Origin: JAWPMT01 sp965215825
GTDB taxonomy: Bacteria; Bacteroidota; Bacteroidia; Cytophagales; Cyclobacteriaceae
Direction of reading: 5' to 3'
Length of the DNA: 64,000 bases
Assembly: GCA_965215825.1 (NCBI GenBank)
Contig: CBDCEM010000003.1
Location: 124,001-188,000 of the forward strand
In this document: piece after piece, positions 28,101 through 35,361 of the stretch
How positions within the stretch are numbered: the first letter of the stretch is position 1
Layout: every line of letters starts with the position of its first letter
Translations under genes and position numbers: made by a program
Notes under the pieces: generated by a model
Database searches by the model: none
Told to the model about the DNA's origin: nothing
The model's input: only the letters and a program-made list of their open reading frames with translations

Positions 28101-29250
28101 TACCGGAGATGGTCAAACCTACCTTTATGATAAAGAAAAGATTTTGAATTGGTTTTTTGGAGGGAGAGGTACTTCAATCACCTCCAATCAAATCAGTATT
28201 GGCTCCGTGCCAAGCAATGCATCGATGAATCTTCCCTATCCATCTGTAGGTGGGCAGAATGGCCTGGTAATCGGAGAAGCTTACAAGAGTAAGATGGCAG
28301 CTTTATCCATTCATGTGGATTCAGGGTCTGGCGTTAACCCATTGGCCATCAATGATAGCAATGGCAATTCGGTGTTGAATGTGAATGTACCTGAAGGCCA
28401 GGGCCAGTCGTTCCGCATGGGCATCGGAACGAATAATCCACAAGCTCCTTTACATGTGGCAAGCACGTCACCGGTGAAAACTCCGGATAACTTTGGTTTC
28501 CTGAACGATAAAGGTTATTCGGTTGGCACAACTCTGCCAGTCACGATAGGAGATTACGCAGGAACTCAAACGCCACCTACAGGGATTTACGCAGAGGGAT
28601 ATGTGCAGGCAGAACAATTTTTTGCAATCTCCGACATTAGGATCAAAGAAGCGATTAAAACGTCTGATGGCACGGAAGATCTTCGGGCGTTACTCAAAAT
28701 AGAGATTGCGGATTACCGATATATCGATGTAGTAGGGAAAGGGAACCAGGGCAAGAAAGGATTGATTGCCCAGCAGGTAAAAGCAGTCTTCCCCCAGGCA
28801 GTGAATGCTGCAAACTCGGACTTTGTACCTGACATCTATGCCATGTCCGATCAGTTGGATTGGGTTTCATCAATACAACAACTAAGAGTAAAATTAGAGA
28901 AGCCACACAATGTTAATAAAGGAGATATCCTCAGACTCATTGCTGACCAGGGCCAGAAAGAGAAAGAAGTAATCGACGTGATCGATGAAAAAACGTTCGT
29001 GGTAGGAGAGTGGTCTGAGTCAACAGAACAGCTCTTTGTTTTTGGAAAGCAGGTAGATGATTTCCATACGGTAGATTATGATCAGGTAGCCATGTTGGGT
29101 GTCAGTGCGATTCAGGCGTTGCATCAGAAGGTAGAGGACTTAAAAAAGGAAAATGAAGCCTTAAATCAAAGACTTGATACGGAATTGGAAGACCTGAAGG
29201 CCCAATTCGAAGCTTTTAAAAGTTCAATGAAGATTCAACATCAAAATTAA
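25102..29250 (+). CDS. LamG / propeller-like / S74 intramolecular-chaperone fibre protein, paralogue 2
   Basis: A 1382-aa sister of the preceding protein with the same order: LamG (about 1-220), beta-sandwich modules, 'MGINTGVPNASLHIVEEQG', a propeller-like middle, 'MGIGTNNPQAPLHV', then the S74 chaperone domain from 'SDIRIKEAIK' (candidate cleavage serine S1177), 'GLIAQQVKAVFPQ' and a C-terminal coiled coil. The ends are near-identical to paralogue 1, while the propeller region (about residues 670-1030) has diverged strongly. This is what is expected of fibres or adhesins with a conserved assembly frame and a variable recognition part. The next gene starts after 3 bases. Confidence 0.85.
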   Translation: MTKNEISPILKYNFEPSGTTLKDITRNGNVGTIGSSVQVINDDPVMGTCLEFTGDGNSYISFPNLPGTGISDLSNGITMTAWINATSVDEHPVLLNFGNSTNNISFQIGSGIPYSQIVEGSQVQSLSCSQVIDTGKWYHLAITINSSGNGVVYINGAIINQTTINLLPPVNMATTTNWIGKGSWGNTGTAAPPFKGMMAWMAIYNGALDQGAIQEDMMEGQIRQYSTFRQSFPLNFKLQSEDRGSEVPILYIEDEGDGENLQLSVINNSEKSITLIKPTGAAPDFHFQLHFRPGTLSSNFLSKTPTLLNAADWTVSLAKGSAGTDLLNFLYSGTEPISAGQEVVITIESVNASALGGSRNTNVEFQYANVQVGPTADVVQGFQMQNLSVVNHSGEKDISLRADIVGGARILNYAKPSDPELGLSDPPQSELLFRIVNTGATLPLRTPSSAYGATEFVLNVDVQTDEEFMEWALMGANDHKHLILEVPVLGVVKSATSTSVTLQEPLASPIAGNAQLNIIPATGPEILITVASEGAAVSSSQIPIVKTSDTISTGASVNLSSNLAKWKVVSQSSNGTPLTWTIQNQSLTEWKENTSLEFLLTGIECSLPAGSSVITIQYKNFPGHWEGQFDLKVEKSPVVYRNNQMGINTGVPNASLHIVEEQGEIPLKVEERITTAAPTSFPTHDVKQDVRMMRLHDVGQNTYMDEIMGGDFSNSQGEITSYVQAWQYEDSSYSWNFLINATDVTAEFPNLPGRAAYHYNYAYVRVPGSTDINIYTLDFQVNSPVLGTIKSVGFGQDAFVGINQGFLFAQNIASGVNNILVYDINASATDPTLVQTLELKNLSSYALFQGGYAYLIYDSKFSIQAIQLDGSLTEIGSVAISSVGEITVFENLAFVCPLIGNSITIIDISNPVSPTIQKLTLGSEEASAGPSLTVQLFANILIAGYLGQLLIYDLTVLSTPKLIHTESLTSDFSGTNSSNFGISAVGTVGKYLYVSGLTDNTGDGQTYLYDKEKILNWFFGGRGTSITSNQISIGSVPSNASMNLPYPSVGGQNGLVIGEAYKSKMAALSIHVDSGSGVNPLAINDSNGNSVLNVNVPEGQGQSFRMGIGTNNPQAPLHVASTSPVKTPDNFGFLNDKGYSVGTTLPVTIGDYAGTQTPPTGIYAEGYVQAEQFFAISDIRIKEAIKTSDGTEDLRALLKIEIADYRYIDVVGKGNQGKKGLIAQQVKAVFPQAVNAANSDFVPDIYAMSDQLDWVSSIQQLRVKLEKPHNVNKGDILRLIADQGQKEKEVIDVIDEKTFVVGEWSESTEQLFVFGKQVDDFHTVDYDQVAMLGVSAIQALHQKVEDLKKENEALNQRLDTELEDLKAQFEAFKSSMKIQHQN

Positions 29251-29253
29251 GGT

Positions 29254-31665
29254 ATGAGTGTTGTAGGAGATATCATGAGCGTGAAGGACGCTCTGGAAAC
29301 GGAAAAGGAGAATATTCTCTCTACTTCCACACAGATCAATAGTGTAATTAAGAGTGGTCTGGCCTGGTTGAAGACCAATGAGGATACATTCGGAAGTGAC
29401 CTGACCTCTGCTCTTTCAACCTTGAGTTCGGAATTTAGCGCACCTTCTCTCAGTGACTTTGAAACTGCAATTGAAGGTATTTCTTCGGATCTGGATAGTG
29501 AATTGGACTCAATCCTTAGTAGCTTATATACCATAAAAGATGACCTGGATCCTGCTCAGACCATTGATTCCTTATTGGGTGAAATTCCTGAGATCCCTGC
29601 CCTTCCAGGCTTGCCAGGTCTCAATGCCAGCGTGTTTCAGTCAATTCTGTCCACATTGTTGGGTGATCATTTTTCTCTTTCTCTGAAGGACTTGCCATCA
29701 TCGCCAGGACAGGCACCCAGTGATGGAGGAGCGACAAGCGGAAATGCTACGGATATAACGGGGCTGCTGTTTTCCACTTTTGAGTCACAGTTGGAGAGTT
29801 TTTTTTCTACCTATTCTTCAGAGTTGGATTCCATGAAAGCCAGCTTGGAAACCTACGCCGAAAAAAATATTGCCTCCTCTTTGGATACTAATGTTGCTGC
29901 TGCTGTGGAAAACCTTTTGGCATCCAAATCAGCGATAACCACGGATTTAATTAAAACACAGTTCCAAACACTGGTAAGCAGTGAACTTACCTCAGCCTTC
30001 AATGTAGGTCAGTCATTATTCACCTCGCTTCAAAGTGACCTTTCTACAGTAAGGAAAATGTTCGATGACATCCTGACCAATCCGCTGGATAGCACCGAAC
30101 CATTGTCCGAGTTGTACATGGATTTAACAGGTTTATCAAGTCCGCCTACCCTTTTAGAAGTTGTTTCGTATGTATTGGCGATTCCCCTGACTTTATCTGC
30201 TCAGGCGGCCACTGGGAGCAATTTGACTTTCCCGAATACACCCTTTCAGACATTTGATCAGACCACCAAAACAGAAATGCTTGCTAGCCTGCAGTTGCTG
30301 GACATTGTCATTTCTATAGGAAATAAAGCTTACAACTACTATCAAGACAAATATGGTAATCCCGTTTCTTATCAGTATAAGATCATGATGGGCGTTATCG
30401 GCAGCATTCAATCCGGTCTAAGTCAAGCGGCTTTCTATCCTGATAAGAATGGTTTTTTCTCAGGAGTAACCAAGGACAATGCGCTTTGGGGTATCCAATG
30501 CTTCACTGGTTTTGGTTTATCTCTGATCAAGTGGATCATGGGGGCGTATTGGTCTTATCAGAACAAGGATCAAAACAACCTGGAGGCATTGCAACAAAAA
30601 TCAAATGAGATTAAAAGTGAATTCGATCAAATACTCGAAGCTTTTAATACCAAATACGAAGAAGTCGCTGAAAAAATCGAAACTAAGCTTCCTTCTTTTA
30701 CCACCGTAAACACAGATTACCTAACGGAATTGAATGCGGATTTGAGCAACATTTATACATGGTTTACCGGTGCCTCTTCGGATTATACAAAAGGCTTCAA
30801 TGAGCTGAAGACTTTGACCTTTGATAGCGATTCGATTAAGAAAAATATTTCGGCGGTATCCAACAGCGTCGTGAGCGTTCAGTTTCCAAAAGGAACATTC
30901 GCGAAGAAAAGCGATCGGAGAAATTTCCTGATGGTCCTTATGGATGATTCAGATAATTTATTGAGTTATCAGAATAGTTTTTTGAGACTTGAAACTTCTT
31001 TTGCTGTTTTTCAGGAGTTTGCCGCAAAAGTAGAGCCGGAACTACAAACGAAGGAACAGAATTCCAGCAACCAAAGCAAGTTGATGGATGCCATTTTTCC
31101 GTCATTTGATATTGTCTTGCAATTGTTGACTTTGGAATGGAAATTATTGCTGGCGAAATCTGGAGGCACCCTGGTATCTACGACTACCGCCAAAGTAGTG
31201 TTTTCAACATTACTATCCGTTATTTCAGATGCCATCGGGCTTTACTATTATAACAATCCTCCTGGATCAGATTCGAAAGCCCAAAAAGGCAAGGACTATA
31301 TGAACAACGCCATTTTTGTAGTGTCCAAATTCTATGAGTTCATGTTGGCCATGGATAACCTGGATATGGGTGTGAGTATTACCAAAGTGAAAGCCACTGA
31401 CAATCCGTCGCTAACTGTCGAATTCAATTTCGATGTTTCAGCTGCTAGTCTAACGAACAGTTTTACAATTACTGGAGCAAGTGGCAATCAAGCAATCAGC
31501 TCTGTAGTTCCGGGATCAGATAAATCGTCATTCACGGTCACACTAGGGGAGACATTAGTAAATGGTAGCTATACTATCAGTACAGTAGAAAGTGTCTTTA
31601 CAGGTCCGATGGGCAAATCCGTCACAGCTTCAAAGAATTTCACCATACCAGCCTCAAATTCATGA
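29254..31665 (+). CDS. 803-aa helical protein with C-terminal beta domain
   Basis: Residues 1 to about 690 are mostly helical and Ser/Leu/Asp-rich with heptad-like stretches ('AIEGISSDLDSELDSILSSL', 'NEIKSEFDQILEAFNTKYEE'). A Pro/Gly-rich hinge is near 110-170, and hydrophobic helices near 310-330 ('LEVVSYVLAIPLTLSAQ') and 385-440 could insert into membranes or pack in a bundle. The last 100 residues look like a beta-sandwich of the Ig-like type found in adhesins ('KATDNPSLTVEFNFDVSAAS', 'TVTLGETLVNGSYTIS'). Pore-forming toxins and phage tape-measure-like proteins share such general traits, but no family is recognised. Its stop overlaps the protease gene by 4 bases (ATGA). Confidence 0.72.
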   Translation: MSVVGDIMSVKDALETEKENILSTSTQINSVIKSGLAWLKTNEDTFGSDLTSALSTLSSEFSAPSLSDFETAIEGISSDLDSELDSILSSLYTIKDDLDPAQTIDSLLGEIPEIPALPGLPGLNASVFQSILSTLLGDHFSLSLKDLPSSPGQAPSDGGATSGNATDITGLLFSTFESQLESFFSTYSSELDSMKASLETYAEKNIASSLDTNVAAAVENLLASKSAITTDLIKTQFQTLVSSELTSAFNVGQSLFTSLQSDLSTVRKMFDDILTNPLDSTEPLSELYMDLTGLSSPPTLLEVVSYVLAIPLTLSAQAATGSNLTFPNTPFQTFDQTTKTEMLASLQLLDIVISIGNKAYNYYQDKYGNPVSYQYKIMMGVIGSIQSGLSQAAFYPDKNGFFSGVTKDNALWGIQCFTGFGLSLIKWIMGAYWSYQNKDQNNLEALQQKSNEIKSEFDQILEAFNTKYEEVAEKIETKLPSFTTVNTDYLTELNADLSNIYTWFTGASSDYTKGFNELKTLTFDSDSIKKNISAVSNSVVSVQFPKGTFAKKSDRRNFLMVLMDDSDNLLSYQNSFLRLETSFAVFQEFAAKVEPELQTKEQNSSNQSKLMDAIFPSFDIVLQLLTLEWKLLLAKSGGTLVSTTTAKVVFSTLLSVISDAIGLYYYNNPPGSDSKAQKGKDYMNNAIFVVSKFYEFMLAMDNLDMGVSITKVKATDNPSLTVEFNFDVSAASLTNSFTITGASGNQAISSVVPGSDKSSFTVTLGETLVNGSYTISTVESVFTGPMGKSVTASKNFTIPASNS

Positions 31666-32675
31666 TACTCGGATTGATCGATAGCCATATCAGTAGCGGG
31701 TTAAACACTCAGGTGAAACGTCAACGGCGGAGTTCTCATGGGGACCAGACGCTACAGGTTTTGCGAACTTCTTACTTTGAGTGGTCGGGACAGGCATTGA
31801 ACTTCGAGCACCTTGGTTTGGTGAGTATCCCGGATCAGGAGAATATATTTTATCATCTGCTGGATGGGGTGGATCAATTGATCAGTAAAGAGGTCAGGGT
31901 TATATGTATGCCAATTGGATTCACAAAACCCAGTCCTTTGTTGGAAACCCTGGTGAATACTATTGAGCGACATGATATTTTGTTGGTTGCTCCATCAGGA
32001 AATAAGGGCGAGGGAACGGTCACATATCCGGGAAAGTACCCAAGCGTGATTTGTGTCGGAGCGATTGATCAACAGAGAGCGGTGGCCTCATTTTCAGGGA
32101 GTAGTTTAGACGAACAAGGCAATTGTTTCAAACCGGATGTGGCGGCTGAAGGAGTTCATGTTCCCGTGAAGATTGAAAGAGAGCTTCCTCAAGTCGTCAA
32201 CGGAACATCTTTGGCTTGTGCCAAAGTTGCGGGTCTCCTGGCAGCGATGATTGAGACAAACCCTGTTGCTACATCGGAGCAATTGCGAAGTGCACTGTAT
32301 GGAAGTGGTGTGCCCTCGGAAAGTAGTCGCTTTGGCAGGATCAATGCCAGGCAGGCTATGAATCTTGTCAAGCAAACTCAACCAGCAGAGAAAAAGCTTA
32401 ATCCAGCCGTCAATTTAAGTTTTACAAAATCCTGGATTGATCCAAGACTTGAATATCAATGCATGGAAGCATTGAAAGGGGGAAGAGAAGTGGCTGCTCT
32501 GGTATCAGGGAGTGGGGAAGTACTTCCGGAGAGACATGGAATTTCTTCCATGAAGACCTTTAAAAATTTTGACATTTCGCATGTTGTAGCCAATGCGGCG
32601 TTTTATGACATGCTCTTCGATCGACCCGATCTGAAATGGGCGAGTGCGGTCGATATAAACTATTTTGATTTATGA
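31662..32675 (+). CDS. Compact subtilisin-like serine protease (S8)
   Basis: A 337-aa protein with an S8 catalytic set: D7 in 'LGLIDSHISSG', H26 in 'SSHGDQTLQVL', oxyanion N114 in 'APSGNKGEG' and nucleophile S183 in 'VNGTSLACAKVAG'. The Asp is almost at the start and only 19 residues before the His, so there is no pro-domain or signal peptide, and the fold is pared down. Residues about 240-337 form an extra domain of unknown type. With 4-base ATGA overlaps on both sides, it is locked into the operon. It probably processes or activates a partner encoded here, in the cytoplasm before export; that is inference. Confidence 0.82.
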   Translation: MILGLIDSHISSGLNTQVKRQRRSSHGDQTLQVLRTSYFEWSGQALNFEHLGLVSIPDQENIFYHLLDGVDQLISKEVRVICMPIGFTKPSPLLETLVNTIERHDILLVAPSGNKGEGTVTYPGKYPSVICVGAIDQQRAVASFSGSSLDEQGNCFKPDVAAEGVHVPVKIERELPQVVNGTSLACAKVAGLLAAMIETNPVATSEQLRSALYGSGVPSESSRFGRINARQAMNLVKQTQPAEKKLNPAVNLSFTKSWIDPRLEYQCMEALKGGREVAALVSGSGEVLPERHGISSMKTFKNFDISHVVANAAFYDMLFDRPDLKWASAVDINYFDL

Positions 32676-35350
32676 GCTTCTTAGACGGCAAATACTTTGC
32701 AATCACGATTGGGGATGTTGAGATAGATCTCAGTCGGGCAGAAGACCCATCTGATGCCACCAAGTACAATGAAGCGGCAGTGGTACAACCTGCTCCGTAT
32801 GAAAGCCTGGTTATCGATCAGGCACTGGTAAATGGCCTTTCTACGGATGTCGGAGCGCTCTTTCCATCAGGATTGTCTATCACGATCAAAGATGTTTCTT
32901 TTTCCAAGACCAGTGCTGGCAAGGCGATCGCTGCCAATTTTGGCCTGGACCTGGACTTTTCGGCATTGCCTTTGGTTGGCCATATGTTTCCTGCGGATTT
33001 AAAGTTTTCCGTCGAAGACATCCAGATCCTGATGTATACGGGGAATGAGACATTGGATTCAACTGAGATCGATGCGCTCGATGCCCTACTTCCAACAGGG
33101 ATTGCGCCTTTGCCAACGGTGGTTACCCCGGGAGTCAATTTTTCCGCCACCTTAAATGCGGGTACAACCACCCAGGTCATTAGCTCGGGCTCACTGAGCC
33201 AATTGGGTACTCCCAGCCAATCCGGCAATTCCGCCAATACTGCTTCGGGGGGTAAGAGCAGTCAAGGGAATGTCAATAAGAAGTTTGGCCCTGTATTTAT
33301 CCAATCGGTAGGCATTGACTTCACGAATGGTGATTTAAATTTCGTCGTAACGGGTTCCATAAAAATGGGCCCGCTTACCATCACCCTCGATGGGTTATCC
33401 ATTGGTAGTCCGCTTAACGAATTTGCGCCTGAGGCTAGTTTACATGGCCTTTCCGTTGATTATCACAACGACACCATTAACATCGGTGGGGGACTCGTAC
33501 ATGACACGGTAGATGGATTGATCGTTTACAACGGCGCTTTGACCGTAGACCTTACCAAATTCCAAATGTCTGCTTTGGGGTCTTATGCAGACGATCATGG
33601 AAACCCCTCTTTCTTTGTTTTTGCTCAATTGAATGAACCACTGGGAGGGCCCTCTTTTTTCTTTGTGACAGGGCTGGCCTTCACTTTTGGCTACAATCGA
33701 AATCTCGTTGCTCCGCAGGTCCAGGATGTGAGCACCTTTCCACTGATTCAGGCAGCTGCCGGAAATATTGCAGCCCCTAAAGCCGGAGCTACCTCACTGA
33801 TTCCCCCGGGAATGAATACGTATTTGCCACCTCAGGTTGGGGAATATTTCGTGGGGATCGGAGTGAAATTTACCTCCTTCAAGGTGATCAATTCATTTGC
33901 CTTGTTTATCGTCAAATTTGGCAAAGAGCTTGAATTTGATCTGTTGGGTTTGTCCAGTTACATTGCGCCAAATCCGACTGATCCAAAACCAGTTGCAACA
34001 GTCGAATTGGAGATTGTGGGTAGCTACAAACCGGCAGCGGGTACGTTGCTGATCCGGGGCATGCTGACCCCCAATTCGTTTGTGCTTTCAAAGCAATGTC
34101 ATTTACATGGAGGGTTCGCCATTGCTTGCTGGACAGAAAACAGCCCGCATAGTGGTGAGTTTGTCTTTTCATTTGGTGGCTACGGCAATCACTATACACC
34201 GCAACCTTACTATCCGCAAAACATTCCTGAACTAGGGTTTCTATGGCAGGTTGATAGCAATCTGAGCATCAAAGGCGGAGGGTATTGGACCATTACTCCG
34301 CATCGGGTGGTCGCCGGAGGATTCTTGAAAGCGGTTTATAACATTGGATGGGTAAGGGCTTCCTTCAATATCAATGCGTATTTCATGATTGACTGGTCGC
34401 CGTTGCACTATGAAGGACATTTCCAGGTTGAATTTTCACTTGACGTACATATTGATTTTTTGTTTGTCTCCTGTTGGTTAGGATTTACAGTAGGAGAGGG
34501 GCTTAGAATTCATGGCCCGGAGTTTGGAGGAGTGGCCAGCATCAGTTTGTACGTCTGCACCGTGAACATTGCCTTCGGATCTGCCCCGGAACCTAAGCCG
34601 TTACTGGATTGGGCTACTTTCCAGTCATCTTTCACGCCTGCAAAATCGGATCCCACAACCGGAGCCATACTGGATATGGTAAAAGTAAATCTGATCAGTG
34701 GTTTGATTAAGACTGCTAATGATGCGACTGCTCCCGGTGGAAAAGTAGAGGTAGTGAATCCGAAAGACTTGTCTTTTTCCATCAGTACGTTCATTCCAAA
34801 TACTACGTATCAATTTGAATCGGATTCGAAGATCCATTGTCCGGATTTTGGGGTTGCCCCAATGGGTGTTGACCTTTCCAGTGATACAACCACTTCTCCT
34901 TATAATTCGGCTTTGGAGATAACCATCGAAAATGGCGACGGGCAATTTCTGGTAAAGATTCCACCTGGCCAGAATGCTCCGGTTAATCAAAGCGTGCCGC
35001 GTGCGATGTGGGGACTAACCACCGATACTTCGGAAGGTCGAATGGTTTTGGCATTCAATGACCTGACAATTGCATTAGCGAAACCACCAACGGCAGGTGA
35101 AACAATTCCGATAAAAAGAGAAGATCTGGCCTGGGAGATTGAGCAAAATTCCAACGGAAATTTTGCCTGGAATACATTGATAGGTTTTGATAAATCATCC
35201 TCTCAGGAGACCACAATTTCGAATACGGCAAGTAATAACCAGTCTGCTGTATTAACTGCATTGGGATTGGCAATGCCCACCAACGCCATTTCAGACCTTG
35301 AGAATCGACTGGCACATACGAATTCCAGTGTTTTAGTTGGAAGTTTATAA
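32672..35350 (+). CDS. DUF6603-type large beta-rich protein
   Basis: An 892-aa protein with no signal peptide. From about residue 200 to 640 it matches what I recall of the DUF6603 pattern: 'PLTITLDGLSIGSPLNEF', 'INIGGGLVHDTVDGLIVYNG', 'FFVFAQLNEPLGGPSFFFVT', 'GLAFTFGYNR', and 'FPLIQAA', ending near 'LGFTVGEGLRIHGPEFGG'. This long array of strands resembles a beta-barrel or beta-solenoid. DUF6603 occurs in bacteria and fungi and has no assigned function that I know. The N-terminal 200 residues and C-terminal 250 residues are separate, unrecognised regions. It overlaps the protease gene by 4 bases. Confidence 0.75.
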   Translation: MSFLDGKYFAITIGDVEIDLSRAEDPSDATKYNEAAVVQPAPYESLVIDQALVNGLSTDVGALFPSGLSITIKDVSFSKTSAGKAIAANFGLDLDFSALPLVGHMFPADLKFSVEDIQILMYTGNETLDSTEIDALDALLPTGIAPLPTVVTPGVNFSATLNAGTTTQVISSGSLSQLGTPSQSGNSANTASGGKSSQGNVNKKFGPVFIQSVGIDFTNGDLNFVVTGSIKMGPLTITLDGLSIGSPLNEFAPEASLHGLSVDYHNDTINIGGGLVHDTVDGLIVYNGALTVDLTKFQMSALGSYADDHGNPSFFVFAQLNEPLGGPSFFFVTGLAFTFGYNRNLVAPQVQDVSTFPLIQAAAGNIAAPKAGATSLIPPGMNTYLPPQVGEYFVGIGVKFTSFKVINSFALFIVKFGKELEFDLLGLSSYIAPNPTDPKPVATVELEIVGSYKPAAGTLLIRGMLTPNSFVLSKQCHLHGGFAIACWTENSPHSGEFVFSFGGYGNHYTPQPYYPQNIPELGFLWQVDSNLSIKGGGYWTITPHRVVAGGFLKAVYNIGWVRASFNINAYFMIDWSPLHYEGHFQVEFSLDVHIDFLFVSCWLGFTVGEGLRIHGPEFGGVASISLYVCTVNIAFGSAPEPKPLLDWATFQSSFTPAKSDPTTGAILDMVKVNLISGLIKTANDATAPGGKVEVVNPKDLSFSISTFIPNTTYQFESDSKIHCPDFGVAPMGVDLSSDTTTSPYNSALEITIENGDGQFLVKIPPGQNAPVNQSVPRAMWGLTTDTSEGRMVLAFNDLTIALAKPPTAGETIPIKREDLAWEIEQNSNGNFAWNTLIGFDKSSSQETTISNTASNNQSAVLTALGLAMPTNAISDLENRLAHTNSSVLVGSL

Positions 35351-35361
35351 AATGAATCACC

